A stretch of 64,000 bases of DNA from Enterococcus ureasiticus (GCF_001730285.1 NZ_MIJZ01000001.1:868001-932000); one strand, 5' to 3'; positions 27,936 through 38,032 are shown, counted from the first letter of the stretch. The notes: generated from the sequence alone by a model not told the origin. Program-made: numbers and translations.

Positions 27936-28628
27936 TTAAACTAGTTGCTCTACAAAGCTAATCACCATTTGTGCAGATTTTTCTCCTGCTTTTTCAATAA
28001 ATTCATCAAAGGTCTGAGTGGCTTCATGATCTGCTGTATCACTGATTGCTCTAACTACTAAAAATGGAATATTAAATTGTGCCGCTGCTTGAGCAATTGC
28101 CGCACCTTCCATTTCACAAGCCAATGCTTCTGGAAATTCAGTAATGATTTCTTTCACTTTTTTCTGATCGTTCACAAAAGAATCTCCTGTTACAATCAAA
28201 CCATGATGAATGGACATTCCTGATTTCTCAGCAGCTTTTTTCATTTCAATTTTTAAATAATCACTTGATTCATAATACAAAGGCATCCCAGGCAATTGTC
28301 CAGGTTGATAGCCAAATCCAGTAACGTCTACGTCAAAATAAGCTAGCTTATCTGCTATCACTAAATCCCCAACGGATAAACCTTGACCAATACCGCCTGC
28401 TGACCCTGTGTTGATCACCATATTTACACCATATTGATGAATCAGCAAAGTCGTTGTAACCGCAGATAATACTTTACCTATCCCAGAACGGACTACAATC
28501 ACTTCATGACGTCCCAAAGAACCTGACACGAATACTGCTCCTGCTCTTTCCCAAGATCGAGTATCAGATAAAGCTTCTTTCAAAATTTTTACTTCTTGAT
28601 CCATAGCGCCGATAATTCCAATTTTCAT
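27936..28628 (-). CDS. mtnN: 5'-methylthioadenosine/S-adenosylhomocysteine nucleosidase
   Basis: 230-residue enzyme that cleaves MTA and SAH, recycling methylation by-products and feeding the autoinducer-2 route. Landmarks are IGAMDQEV with the catalytic Glu, INTGSAGGIG, ALACEMEGAAIAQ and AISDTADHEA with the catalytic Asp. GAGGAAAG precedes the ATG. It is third in a leftward run: Nudix, tail-anchored small protein, mtnN, nicotinamidase-like. Confidence 0.96.
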   Translation of the reverse strand: MKIGIIGAMDQEVKILKEALSDTRSWERAGAVFVSGSLGRHEVIVVRSGIGKVLSAVTTTLLIHQYGVNMVINTGSAGGIGQGLSVGDLVIADKLAYFDVDVTGFGYQPGQLPGMPLYYESSDYLKIEMKKAAEKSGMSIHHGLIVTGDSFVNDQKKVKEIITEFPEALACEMEGAAIAQAAAQFNIPFLVVRAISDTADHEATQTFDEFIEKAGEKSAQMVISFVEQLV

Positions 28629-28644
28629 AGTGCTTTCCTCTTCT

Positions 28645-28941
28645 CTATAAATTCAATACTATAAATATTACAATGGCCAACAAAATCGCCACAACAATGA
28701 TCGCTTTCGTTAACGTACTGCTGCGTTCGCGGATTTTTGTTTGCTCATTTGATCGTGATTTAGTAATTTCTTTTTGCTTCTTGTGTTCTTTTCGATAAAA
28801 ACTAGCGATTTCTTTTTCTTTTTTACGGTACTCTTTATCAGCTTCTTTTTGCTCTTGCTCAAATAGTTTTTGGGCTTCTTTGTCAGCTTCTTCTTTTCGT
28901 CTCCGTAATTCTGTCCGAGTGACCAGCGGACCTTTACTCAT
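28645..28941 (-). CDS. Small charged protein with C-terminal membrane anchor
   Basis: 98 residues. Residues 1-75 are rich in Lys, Glu and Arg and predict a long helix (ELRRRKEEADKEAQKLF). Residues about 79-97 (AIIVVAILLAIVIFIVLNL) form one membrane helix at the very end, so the body is probably cytoplasmic. The ATG overlaps the Nudix stop (TAATG) with GGAGG upstream, so it is translationally coupled. I do not recognise the family and assign no function. Confidence 0.8.
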   Translation of the reverse strand: MSKGPLVTRTELRRRKEEADKEAQKLFEQEQKEADKEYRKKEKEIASFYRKEHKKQKEITKSRSNEQTKIRERSSTLTKAIIVVAILLAIVIFIVLNL

Positions 28942-29522
28942 TATTTATCCTCCTTCAGCAGCCTTTTTAGTTGCTGCAGTTCCCAGTACTGCACGGCAAA
29001 AATCGTTTTTGCATCACAAATTAGTCCACTGGCAATTTCTGCTTTTGCTTCCTCTAATGTTAATGTATATAATTCTAAAACTTCGTCATCATCTTGAGGA
29101 CGGGGATTAGGAACTTTTTCTAAGTCTTCGGCATAATAAATATGAAGCAGCTCGTCAGCAAATCCAGGAGAAACATACATAGATGTTACAAAGGTGAACT
29201 TATTTGCTCGAAAGCCTGTTTCCTCTTCTAATTCTCTTTCTGCTGTTTCCTTTGGACGATCTTGTTCGCCAGGATCAATTTTCCCAGCAGGAATTTCTAA
29301 AAGAACTTTTTCCATTGGTTTTCTAAATTGTTTCACCATAATCAGCTTATTATCTTCTGTGATTGGAATAACCGCAACTGCTCCCGGATGAAAAACTAAC
29401 TCCCGTGTACTCGTCACTCCATTTGGCAATCGCACTTCGTCCAAAACAACATCGATAATATGTCCTTTAAATATCTCTTTTCTGGAAATCGTCTTTTCTT
29501 CAAACTCTTCAAAATTCATCAT
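28941..29522 (-). CDS. Nudix hydrolase, ADP-ribose pyrophosphatase type
   Basis: 193 residues (191-193 by start). The Nudix box begins GKIDPGE and ends RELEEETGF. Between them are nine residues where the standard spacing GX5EX7RE has seven, a two-residue insertion. The N-terminal KGHIIDVVLDEVRLPNG and HPGAVAVIP resemble NudF ADP-ribose pyrophosphatases, which clear ADP-ribose. Two consecutive ATGs are possible starts. A possible promoter is TGATAA, 16 bases, TATTAT on the leftward strand upstream. It is the first gene of the mtnN run. Confidence 0.88.
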   Translation of the reverse strand: MMNFEEFEEKTISRKEIFKGHIIDVVLDEVRLPNGVTSTRELVFHPGAVAVIPITEDNKLIMVKQFRKPMEKVLLEIPAGKIDPGEQDRPKETAERELEEETGFRANKFTFVTSMYVSPGFADELLHIYYAEDLEKVPNPRPQDDDEVLELYTLTLEEAKAEIASGLICDAKTIFAVQYWELQQLKRLLKEDK

Positions 29523-29828
29523 GCAAGTTCACCAATCTTTCTATGGATATAATACCTTAATTTTGAAATTTTATCACTTATCGTTCTTTTTGTGAATCCC
29601 AACTTCGCTTTAATTAGCTATTTTTAGGATATAACCTCTATTTATTAACATTAAATTAAACATTTCAATCGACTTTTCGTCTCATCTAATTATACCAGTA
29701 AATAAAAATTGGAACAGCCTCATCCCGCAATAACATAAAAAGATGAAGCTAAACTAGATCACTCTAGTTTTAACTTCACCTTTTTATACTTAAATAACTT
29801 CATTTTGTGTTACTATATCCAATTATTT
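29523..29828. other. Intergenic region between Nudix and lipoprotein genes
   Basis: About 300 AT-rich bases. They hold the weak Nudix promoter near 29545-29575 and the lipoprotein terminator at 29737-29785. I see no gene or other repeat. Confidence 0.5.
29737..29785 (-). terminator. Terminator downstream of the lipoprotein gene
   Basis: The stem AAACTAGA/TCTAGTTT, extended outward by GAAG/CTTC and AAAAAG/CTTTTT (imperfect), ends in T residues on the leftward strand. Confidence 0.75.
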
Positions 29829-30509
29829 TTATAATTCAGCTAAAGAGTTCATGATTTTGATCAAATCAGCTTTGTTGCTGTCTTTTTTATCAGCTAATGT
29901 CCAGCTGATGCATTGTAAATAATGATCTTTACTTTCCATCAAATCATAAGTATAGTAAACGTCCACACCATCTTTACTTGCAGTAAATGTACGGCGCTCA
30001 CCTTTTAACTCATTGTATTTGACTGAATCTTTCTTTTCATCCGTTCTTTCGCCTAAATCTGACAAATCAACAGAGTTTTTGAAAGCGTCAAAACTGTCAA
30101 AATCTTTTTTAGCTTCACTTAGAACCATATAATATTCATCATTTGAAGCATTTTTTAGACTAATATCGGCATTATCACTTAATTCCTTTGCCTCAACCGA
30201 CTGCCACCCCTCTGTAAGCTCTACTTTGAAGTTACCATTTTTTGTCTTGATTACTTCTATCTTCCCTTTAGATTCATCTTTGGTTTCTTCAGTTGCTGAT
30301 TTGTTTTCAGCCACCGATTCACTCGTTGCAGATGTATCTCTAGGTTCATAAAATATGTCATCATCACCATAAGAACTTGATTCTTCTACACTAGAACTTG
30401 TTTCTTCTATATAAACGTCATCGTCTTCTTCTTCCACAACTTTACGTCCAGAACAGCCTGAGATCACTAATCCCACTAATAGTATAGTAATGATTTTAAA
30501 TTTTTTCAC
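29829..30509 (-). CDS. Predicted lipoprotein
   Basis: 226 residues. A lipoprotein signal with VISGC places the lipidated Cys at about residue 19. An acidic, serine-rich linker (residues about 25-80, e.g. EEEDDDVYIEETSSSVEES) precedes a folded C-terminal domain (residues about 85-226) that I do not recognise. It should sit on the outer face of the membrane. It starts with GTG, with AAAGGAG 7 bases upstream and TATAAT about 35 bases upstream. It is divergent from the XpaC-TelA pair. Confidence 0.83.
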   Translation of the reverse strand: MKKFKIITILLVGLVISGCSGRKVVEEEDDDVYIEETSSSVEESSSYGDDDIFYEPRDTSATSESVAENKSATEETKDESKGKIEVIKTKNGNFKVELTEGWQSVEAKELSDNADISLKNASNDEYYMVLSEAKKDFDSFDAFKNSVDLSDLGERTDEKKDSVKYNELKGERRTFTASKDGVDVYYTYDLMESKDHYLQCISWTLADKKDSNKADLIKIMNSLAEL

Positions 30510-30687
30510 AATGTTTCTCCTTTTATCCTAATCATTATCTACTATTATACCTCACGTTTCCATATTTTTCTTATATTTCTTTTTGACTTTTTTGTGAACA
30601 GTTTCATTCCTTCTACATCTAAAGTAGTAAAAAAAGCCATTTTCTCTTGTCATTTCTTACATTTTCCCTAAATATCAAAATCAACCT

Positions 30688-30716
30688 TTGGACTGATATT
30701 CTTTCTGGAGTAGAAT
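30688..30716 (+). promoter_or_regulatory. Promoter of the xpaC-telA unit
   Basis: TTGGAC (30688-30693), a 17-base spacer and TAGAAT (30711-30716) lie about 65 bases before the ATG. Confidence 0.6.
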
Positions 30717-30783
30717 GTGCTAAAATAGCTTATATAGCGAAGGATAGTAACTTTCGAGGAATAACTGATTGGAGGGAATATAA

Positions 30784-31449
30784 ATGAGAAAAGGAAAATT
30801 TATTCAAATAATTGCTTATTTAATTTTAGCAGGCATCGTTCTACGTTTTATTACTGGTATCCATATACCAGCGGTGGCGGTGGTACTCTTGATTCTTATC
30901 GTTCTAATTTTCACCGGATCAAAGAAAAAGACAGGCAGAAAAGAAGAGCAATTACCTAATCTTACAAAGACTAAAGAAGAACACTATGAAACACTCGGTA
31001 TGACTGATCAAGAAATTGACTTTTTCCGAGACACAATGAACACGACTAAAAAACAAATCGTTCAGTTACAAGAAAATATGAATGCCTCTACTAAATTAAG
31101 AGCAATCGACTTACGTAACGATACCTTACGAGTATCAAAAGCTTTATTTAAAGAATTAGTCAAGGATCCAAAGAAGTTACACTTAGCGAACCACTTTCTT
31201 TATACTCACTTACCTAATCTAGTTGATCTAACAGGTAAATATTTAGAAATAGATGACCATGAGATCAAAAATAAACAAACATACGAAAAATTGGAAGAAA
31301 GTGCTCAAATCATCGATCAAGTTTCTAAATTGATCAAAAAAGACTACGAACAGTTTGTAGCTGAGGATTTAGAAGATCTAGATGTTGAGATATCCGTTGC
31401 TAAAAATAGCTTAAAAAGAGATAATGAAAGTATCAATAATCAGGAATAG
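30784..31449 (+). CDS. XpaC-like membrane protein
   Basis: 221 residues. Two N-terminal membrane helices (residues about 7-45) are followed by a soluble helical domain with LGMTDQEIDFFRDTM and VSKALFKELVKDPKKLHLA, matching the XpaC family (annotated as 5-bromo-4-chloroindolyl phosphate hydrolysis). GGAGGG lies 7 bases before the ATG. XpaC is commonly followed by TelA, as here. The molecular role is unknown; tellurite or envelope stress links are suggested by the partner only. Confidence 0.85.
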   Translation: MRKGKFIQIIAYLILAGIVLRFITGIHIPAVAVVLLILIVLIFTGSKKKTGRKEEQLPNLTKTKEEHYETLGMTDQEIDFFRDTMNTTKKQIVQLQENMNASTKLRAIDLRNDTLRVSKALFKELVKDPKKLHLANHFLYTHLPNLVDLTGKYLEIDDHEIKNKQTYEKLEESAQIIDQVSKLIKKDYEQFVAEDLEDLDVEISVAKNSLKRDNESINNQE

Positions 31450-31563
31450 CCCCTCGAAAAAAAATAGAATATGCCTGTTGCAAAAGCAACACAAACATAT
31501 CTTCCTTTTTTTCTGTCAGGGCTTAACGAGTCCGCTACGCTTTTAAATTTAGGAGGAATCATA

Positions 31564-32751
31564 ATGGAAAATAACCCAAAGGACATAATCCCAGTTAATG
31601 ATACACTGGATGATTTATTAAATAATCCGTTTTCAACACCTATTGATTCATTAACAACAACTCAACAAAGTGAAATTTCTGCGCTACAAGACAAGCAAGT
31701 TGCTGATCGTTTAGTCGATAAATTACCTGCTGACAGACAAGCGCAAGCAAGAGAGCTTGCTTCAAAAATTGACGTTCAAGACTCACAAGCTGTGATCACA
31801 TACGGCTCTGCAGCACAGACAAAATTAAGTGAATTTTCACAATCGATGCTAAATCATGTGCAGGCCCAAGACATTGGACCTGTCGGTGATTCTTTAACCG
31901 ATTTGATGTTCCGCTTAAGCGAGGCTAATCCTGATCAACTTAGAGCAGGTGAAGGTAATTTCTTCTCAAAAATGCTTGGAAAAGTGAAACAATCTGTTTT
32001 TGAAATCACTGCAAAATACCAAAAAATCGGTGCTCAAATCGATAAAATTTCTATCAAATTGGATCATGAAAAAAATGGTCTCTTGAAAGATAATTTGATG
32101 TTGGATCAACTGTATAATAAAAACAAAGACTATTTTGATGCATTGAATATTTACATTGCAGCTGGTGAGTTGAAAATGGAAGAGTTACAAACGACCATCA
32201 TTCCAGAAGCTATGAAAAAAGCTGAAGAATCTGGTGACCAAATGGATGTTCAAATCGCCAATGATTATACACAATTCTTGGACCGTTTAGACAAACGAAC
32301 GCATGATTTACGTTTAGCACGCCAAATCACGATCCAACAAGCACCACAAATCCGTTTGATCCAAAATACCAATCAGGCTTTAGCAGAAAAAATTCAAGCA
32401 TCGATCAATACTGCTATCCCACTTTGGAAAAATCAAGTAGTGATTGCATTAACCCTATTACGTCAAAAAGATGCTGTTACAGCACAACGCCAAGTATCTG
32501 AAACAACGAATGATCTCTTGAAGAAAAATTCTGAGATGCTTAAAATTTCCGCAATCGAGACAGCTAAAGAAAACGAACGTGGAATCGTTGATATCGACAC
32601 ATTACAAAAAACTCAAAATGACTTAGTTGAGACAATCCAAGAAACCTTACGAATCCAGCAAGAAGGTAAAGAAAAACGTCGTGCTGCTGAAATCGAGTTA
32701 GGTCATATGGAGGAAGACTTAAAGAGCAAATTATTGGAACTGACGCAATAA
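31564..32751 (+). CDS. TelA-like toxic anion resistance protein
   Basis: 395 residues, mostly helical, of the TelA/KlaA family associated with tellurite and other stress tolerance. Landmarks are [21 protein letters not shown], the [19 protein letters not shown] helix and [18 protein letters not shown]. The frame is open from 31471, but the ATG at 31564 has AGGAGG 7 bases upstream, so I start there. A 114-base leader separates it from the XpaC-like gene and includes a small GTTGC/GCAAC hairpin followed by a T tract near 31500. Confidence 0.88.
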   Translation: MENNPKDIIPVNDTLDDLLNNPFSTPIDSLTTTQQSEISALQDKQVADRLVDKLPADRQAQARELASKIDVQDSQAVITYGSAAQTKLSEFSQSMLNHVQAQDIGPVGDSLTDLMFRLSEANPDQLRAGEGNFFSKMLGKVKQSVFEITAKYQKIGAQIDKISIKLDHEKNGLLKDNLMLDQLYNKNKDYFDALNIYIAAGELKMEELQTTIIPEAMKKAEESGDQMDVQIANDYTQFLDRLDKRTHDLRLARQITIQQAPQIRLIQNTNQALAEKIQASINTAIPLWKNQVVIALTLLRQKDAVTAQRQVSETTNDLLKKNSEMLKISAIETAKENERGIVDIDTLQKTQNDLVETIQETLRIQQEGKEKRRAAEIELGHMEEDLKSKLLELTQ

Positions 32752-32762
32752 TATAGACTGTC

Positions 32763-32806
32763 AAAAAGACTTAATCAAGCAGATTTTGCTTGATTAAGTC
32801 TTTTTT
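32763..32806. terminator. Bidirectional terminator between telA and mtlD
   Basis: The perfect 19-bp stem AAAAAGACTTAATCAAGCA (32763-32781) pairs with 32787-32805, with A and T tracts as flanks. It serves the convergent telA and mtl operons. Confidence 0.9.
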
Positions 32807-33956
32807 ATACTAATTCATGATACGAAGTCTTTATTTTTTCAAAGAGTTTAGTATACGGTTTTAAGCCTGTGAATTTTTCGATTGCTTTATCTAAACCTTG
32901 TTCTTTAATAGCATTTTGCAGTGCGCAAGCTTCTGCATCCGTTGGTTCCTTAAACTTCATTGCAGCGGCAATCGCAATTGCTAATGCTTTTGGTGTCTCA
33001 TTAAACGCTTCAACAAATTGTCTAGCAGGCTGAATGAAGCGATCGTTCTCTCCTATCTTTCTAATGGGGGATCGACCGACACGGGTCACATAATCTGAAA
33101 CATAGGGATTTTTAAACCGCTCAATGATTTTATCGATATAAGCTTGGTGTTCTTGATGGGAAAATTGAAATTTTTTCTCCAATAACGCACCTGTTTCTTC
33201 TAATGCACTACGTACAATAAAAAGAACTTTTTCGTTATGGATCGCATCTTCGATCGACTCTATATTCCTCATATGACCAAAATAGGCTGTCACTGCATGT
33301 CCTGTATTTACGGTAAATAACTTGCGCTCGATATAAGGCGTTAAATCAGGGACATAGTTTAACCCAGAAATGTTCGGTGCATTTTTTTGATTCAGTGGTT
33401 CCTCTACCACCCATTCATAAAATGGCTCAACTGTTACAGTTAGTGGATTGTCATGATTTTGATTTGGTACGATTCGATCAACTGCTGAATTAGGAAAGGC
33501 GACAAACTCACTAATATAGCCTCTTGCTGCAGTCGTTAATAACGGTAGAACTGCTGATTGAAGAATTTCAGACCCGCCAATCATATTTTCACAAGCAATT
33601 ACAGTTAAATAGCGATCTGAGTCCGCTCTTAATTCAATACCTTTGGCAAGAACTTCTGCTAATCTAGGTAAAATTGTTGGACCTACTGCTGTCGTAATAA
33701 TTTCTGCTTCACTGATATATTTCGCTAATTTTTCAGTTTCAGTAATGCTGTTGACAGCTTTGATTCCTTTAACGGTAAAACGCTCTTGCTCAGCATTTGC
33801 TAAAATCACGTCATATTGTCCTTGATTGTTGATTTCTGACACAATTTTTTCATTCACGTCGGCAAAAATCACTTCATATCCTGCTTGAACCAATAACCAG
33901 CCAATAAACCCACGACCTATATTACCGGCACCGAAATGTACAGCAATTTTTTTCAT
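32805..33956 (-). CDS. mtlD: Mannitol-1-phosphate 5-dehydrogenase
   Basis: 383-residue NAD-dependent enzyme that turns mannitol-1-phosphate into fructose-6-phosphate. The N-terminal Rossmann motif is HFGAGNIGRGFIG, with the second strand ending in D (VIFADV). The active-site region KLFTVNTGHAVTAYFGH is present. The ATG overlaps the mtlF stop (ATGA) with GAGGTG upstream. It is the last gene of the mannitol operon. Confidence 0.97.
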   Translation of the reverse strand: MKKIAVHFGAGNIGRGFIGWLLVQAGYEVIFADVNEKIVSEINNQGQYDVILANAEQERFTVKGIKAVNSITETEKLAKYISEAEIITTAVGPTILPRLAEVLAKGIELRADSDRYLTVIACENMIGGSEILQSAVLPLLTTAARGYISEFVAFPNSAVDRIVPNQNHDNPLTVTVEPFYEWVVEEPLNQKNAPNISGLNYVPDLTPYIERKLFTVNTGHAVTAYFGHMRNIESIEDAIHNEKVLFIVRSALEETGALLEKKFQFSHQEHQAYIDKIIERFKNPYVSDYVTRVGRSPIRKIGENDRFIQPARQFVEAFNETPKALAIAIAAAMKFKEPTDAEACALQNAIKEQGLDKAIEKFTGLKPYTKLFEKIKTSYHELV

Positions 33957-34387
33957 GCTGTCACCTCTTCTTTAAACAGCTCGATGATCTTGGCTTCCGA
34001 TTCAGCAGCTATTAATTGTTCTACACTCTGAATTTCAGAACATACTAGAGCGATTTGGGACAATAGCTCTAAGTGTGCATCGCCTAAACCTGCAATGCCA
34101 ATAATCAATTTCACTTCATTACCGTCAAAATCCACGCCTTCTGGGATTTGTAAAATAACGATCCCTGATTGGTTAATCAGCTGTTTGGAATCATCGGTTC
34201 CATGAGGGATCGCGACCATATTACCAATATAAGTTGTAGTCAATTGATCTCGTTCAATCATTTTTTTGATATATTCTTTCTCCACATAACCTTGATCTGA
34301 TAAAAGTTTACCTGCCGCTTCAATTGCATTTTTTTTATTGGAAAAACTTTGGTTTAAAACAATATCTTCTTTTTTTAATGTAATCAT
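33953..34387 (-). CDS. mtlF: Mannitol PTS enzyme IIA
   Basis: 144-residue cytoplasmic IIA component that passes phosphate from HPr to the IICB protein. The phosphorylated His is in MVAIPHGTDDSK. LLSQIALVCSE completes the fold. GAGGGG precedes the ATG, which follows the mtlR stop by one base, so the two are co-translated. Order mtlA-mtlR-mtlF-mtlD is the usual Firmicute arrangement. Confidence 0.95.
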   Translation of the reverse strand: MITLKKEDIVLNQSFSNKKNAIEAAGKLLSDQGYVEKEYIKKMIERDQLTTTYIGNMVAIPHGTDDSKQLINQSGIVILQIPEGVDFDGNEVKLIIGIAGLGDAHLELLSQIALVCSEIQSVEQLIAAESEAKIIELFKEEVTA

Positions 34388-34388
34388 T

Positions 34389-36470
34389 TTATTTTCCCCT
34401 CGATTCTATATAAGTTAATAATTTTTGAACAAAGTAAGAAGTGACCTCTTCGTTTGCTCCATTCTCCAAATGTTGGATCATCTGTTGACTGTCGACAAAA
34501 AGTGTACTGATGTAACTGATAACTTCTAAACCTTCTTGTGAAAATTTTTCTGGAACCAACAACAAAACAATTCGATCGATTGGCATTTTTGTATGGTCCA
34601 TCGTTTCAATAGAAATTGGCTGTTCCAATGAGAATAATTGGAAAATTGGTTCTTGGATCGATTCATTACGAGCATGAAACATTCCAATTTTTGTCTCTGG
34701 GATACCGAAAGCTTTCCAATTTCCATCGTATAAAAAAGTTCTGACTAGTGCTTCAACATCTATGCTTGGTACTTTTTCTAAAAGCTGAGTACAAATGACT
34801 CGAATCGTATCTTCCATCGTTCCTAATTTTTCATTTAATTTGAAATAGCCGAAGTTTTTTAATAGTGCTAAACCGATTGAAGTGAAAATTTGTTGTTGCT
34901 CTAAAAAATGAGTTGCTTCAAATAACGTTAGCTGTACGGCTTGTTCTTCTTGTGCAATTTTTTTGTGATATCCACTGTGTAAACTTTTTAAAAAAATACT
35001 AATTTGGGAAAGTTCTCTTTCAGTCAAAATAGGTGAAACTAAGAAATAATCAAAATCCACTTGACCTAGATCAATCGTAGAAATGATAACATTGTAATTG
35101 CCCGCTGCTTTTTTTCTTCCTAACTCAAATAAAGAGACCGTTTCAAGTTTTTTTAGTTGTGGAATTCGTTGTCGCAATCGCGTAACTAACATTCTTGAAG
35201 TACCGATACCGCTTGCACACACAACTAATCCAGAAAAACAATTTTCACTTTCCAACTGCAAAAGTACTGCACCAAAATGCAAAACCAAATAACCAATTTC
35301 TTCATCCGGTACTGGCTTTTCTTGGTAAACTTGATCAAATGCTTGCCTAACGACTTTAAATAAATCAGCATAATTTTGCTTGATTGAGTTAATCAGTGGG
35401 TTAAAAATTCTCATTCCCTGTTGTAACCGTCTCAATGTTGGTCGTAAATGAGCTATCAATCCTTTTGTCAAAAGCTCCTTTGGTAATTCCTGTTGTAACT
35501 CATATTCGACGCTTTTAATTAATTTATTAACTAAAAGCAGCACTTCTAATTCTTCATTCTCCATGAAATGACTTCTACTTTCAGTTGTTTTCACAGCCCT
35601 AATATGAGTTGTAACATAAGCCGACTCGCCTTTTGGAACAAACTCTGGCTCCATCTCTAAAATATCAGCAAGTATTTTTTGAGCTACAGGAAATTCTGGA
35701 TAGCTCATCATTTCATCTCTGGTCTCATAAGTTTGAATAAAATTTCCTGCGATCATTCGCTCCACTGAAATCGTAATATGCACAATTAAGTTTGCATACG
35801 CTTCATCACTTATTGCCTCAAAGTTACTGTTACGCCAACGCTTAACATTACCTTCAACTTTTTTTAATACTACTTCACTCACTAAATCTAATAATCGGCC
35901 TTCTACCCAATCACTGGTTGCACTATCACGAGATTTTTCTTGAAAAAAATTTAGTAATTGATAATCTGGAAATTGTTGAGCGAAAAGCTCACTCATCAAG
36001 CTCCTTTTTTGAACCTCATTGGCTAGTAGACACACTCCTAAGCCTCTTCTCCGCTCAATTCTAATTGTATTAGGCAATCGTTCTTCTATTTTAGTAAGAT
36101 CCTTACTGATCGTTGATATCGTTACATTTAGATCATTTGCTAATCCAACCAGTTTTAATCCTTCTTCTTTTAGTAACTCTTTTAAAATTTTCTGCTGACG
36201 CTCTTCAGGACTATATTCATTATAAGATAAATCCATCAATTGCCAGCGAAAACGTTGTTTGTCTGAATCAAGACCTGATAATGTCAAAATTCCATGTTCT
36301 TTCATCAATTCAAGCTGATAAGAAGCTAATGTCTCTTCAACTTCTTTTAAATCACGCCGAATGGTTCGCACACTAACACTTAAATCTTCTGCTAATTCGT
36401 TAATAAAAACTGGTCGACTATTGGTCAACAGTTGTTCCATGATTAATCGAGCTCGTGCTGAAAGATACAT
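34389..36470 (-). CDS. mtlR: MtlR mannitol operon activator
   Basis: 693-residue PTS-controlled regulator. In order: two N-terminal helix-turn-helix units (LSVSVRTIRRDLKEVEE and LNVTISTISKDLTKIEE), PRD1 and PRD2 (about residues 190-400, with conserved His in VHITISVERM and YVTTHIRAV), an IIB-like domain with GLVVCASGIGTSRML, and a C-terminal IIA-like domain (IGMFHARNE). In relatives, phosphorylation of these domains by the PTS sets activity. GAGGGG lies 6 bases before the ATG. It lies 29 bases downstream of mtlA in the operon it should control. Confidence 0.94.
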   Translation of the reverse strand: MYLSARARLIMEQLLTNSRPVFINELAEDLSVSVRTIRRDLKEVEETLASYQLELMKEHGILTLSGLDSDKQRFRWQLMDLSYNEYSPEERQQKILKELLKEEGLKLVGLANDLNVTISTISKDLTKIEERLPNTIRIERRRGLGVCLLANEVQKRSLMSELFAQQFPDYQLLNFFQEKSRDSATSDWVEGRLLDLVSEVVLKKVEGNVKRWRNSNFEAISDEAYANLIVHITISVERMIAGNFIQTYETRDEMMSYPEFPVAQKILADILEMEPEFVPKGESAYVTTHIRAVKTTESRSHFMENEELEVLLLVNKLIKSVEYELQQELPKELLTKGLIAHLRPTLRRLQQGMRIFNPLINSIKQNYADLFKVVRQAFDQVYQEKPVPDEEIGYLVLHFGAVLLQLESENCFSGLVVCASGIGTSRMLVTRLRQRIPQLKKLETVSLFELGRKKAAGNYNVIISTIDLGQVDFDYFLVSPILTERELSQISIFLKSLHSGYHKKIAQEEQAVQLTLFEATHFLEQQQIFTSIGLALLKNFGYFKLNEKLGTMEDTIRVICTQLLEKVPSIDVEALVRTFLYDGNWKAFGIPETKIGMFHARNESIQEPIFQLFSLEQPISIETMDHTKMPIDRIVLLLVPEKFSQEGLEVISYISTLFVDSQQMIQHLENGANEEVTSYFVQKLLTYIESRGK

Positions 36471-36499
36471 AGAAATCCCCTCTCAAAAAAATGCATTAT

Positions 36500-37945
36500 T
36501 TAAACAGATGTTTGAACTGTTGATAATTTTTCAACTAATTCATCATATTTATCACTACTTAAAAAATTATCAACTGATACATGATAAGCCGTAGGTATTT
36601 TTTCTTTTGCCCTTGTTGTTAAATCCTTATGGGTCACAACAATATCAGCATCGTTAGGAAGTTGTGATATAGCAGAGTTGACTACTTCGATTGATAAACC
36701 TGCTTTTTTAACTTTGTTTCGCAAAACGGAGGCTCCCATCGCACTTGACCCCATTCCAGCATCACAAGCAAAAATAATTTTTTTTGTGTTTGCTAGTATT
36801 TCTGCTGTATCACTCATCTTTTCAGTTGTTGTGAAGCTTGTTTGAATAGGTGAGGTTGCGGTTTTAGGACCTTTTAGTGCGCTAGCTTTTTCAGAAGCTG
36901 CTTCGATTGTTGTATCATTTACTTTAGATGTTTTTAAAACTACAGCAGAAATTGCAAATGAAACGGCTGTTGCTACACTAATTCCTGCGAATACACCCAG
37001 ATAACTATCGCGAGGTGTCATTGCCAAAATAGCAAAAATACTTCCTGGAGAAGCCGGAGCTACCAACCCGGCATTAAATAGTGAAAATGTCATTACACCA
37101 GCCATTCCTCCACCTATTGCTGAAAGAATCAAAATTGGTTTCATTAAAATATATGGGAAATAAATTTCATGAATGCCACCAAAAAAATGAATGATCATTG
37201 CGCCAGGAGCTGTTTGTTTAGCGCTGCCTCGCCCAAAGATCGTGTAAGCTAACAAAATACCCAGACCAGGTCCAGGATTTGATTCCAATAGAAACAAAAC
37301 AGAGCGTCCTGTTTCTGCAGCCTGTTCAATTGCAATTGGGCTTATCACACCGTGATTAATTGCATTATTCAAAAACAATACTTTTGCCGGCTCAACGAAA
37401 ATACTCGCTAAAGGCAGCAATGAATTCTCCACTAGAAATCCAACACCTGTTGCCAAAATAGTATTCAAACCTTCAACAGCTGGACCAACGATCAAGAAAG
37501 CGATAATCGCTAAGATCGATGCTAAAATACCGGAAGAGAAGTTATTTACTAACATTTCAAAACCAGGCTTAATCTTGCCATCAATTACTTCATCAAATTT
37601 TTTAATACAATATGCCCCAGCAGGACCAACAATCATTGCACCAAGAAACATTGGAATATTAGCTCCTGTGATCACGCCCATTGTGACCATTGCGCCAACG
37701 ACTCCACCACGAATATCATAGATTAATCGTCCACCAGTAAAACCAATAAGGATCGGCAACAAATAAGTAATTGTTGGTCCTGTTATTTCATTTAATTGTT
37801 CATTAGGAAACCAGCCTGTTGGGATAAATAAAGCTGTTAAAATCCCCCAAGCAATAAACGCTCCAATGTTCGGCATAATCATTCCACTAAGAAAACTTCC
37901 AAATTGCTGAACTTTCACTTTTATATTACCTTGTGTTTGTTCCAT
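36500..37945 (-). CDS. mtlA: Mannitol PTS enzyme IICB
   Basis: 481-residue membrane permease that imports and phosphorylates mannitol. Residues about 15-340 are the IIC domain with many helices and the NNAINHGVISPIA and HFFGGIHEIYFPY substrate segments. The C-terminal IIB domain has the phospho-Cys in IIFACDAGMGSSAMG. No IIA is fused; it is supplied by mtlF. GGAGG precedes the ATG. The promoter and catabolite site are at 38033-38061. Confidence 0.96.
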   Translation of the reverse strand: MEQTQGNIKVKVQQFGSFLSGMIMPNIGAFIAWGILTALFIPTGWFPNEQLNEITGPTITYLLPILIGFTGGRLIYDIRGGVVGAMVTMGVITGANIPMFLGAMIVGPAGAYCIKKFDEVIDGKIKPGFEMLVNNFSSGILASILAIIAFLIVGPAVEGLNTILATGVGFLVENSLLPLASIFVEPAKVLFLNNAINHGVISPIAIEQAAETGRSVLFLLESNPGPGLGILLAYTIFGRGSAKQTAPGAMIIHFFGGIHEIYFPYILMKPILILSAIGGGMAGVMTFSLFNAGLVAPASPGSIFAILAMTPRDSYLGVFAGISVATAVSFAISAVVLKTSKVNDTTIEAASEKASALKGPKTATSPIQTSFTTTEKMSDTAEILANTKKIIFACDAGMGSSAMGASVLRNKVKKAGLSIEVVNSAISQLPNDADIVVTHKDLTTRAKEKIPTAYHVSVDNFLSSDKYDELVEKLSTVQTSV

Positions 37946-38032
37946 TTTTTTCCTCCTTCATCTTAAAACAAGAAAAGAGTTAGATATTTTCATCTGCGCA
38001 GACCATTTAAACATTACTTTCCTTGTTTCTAT

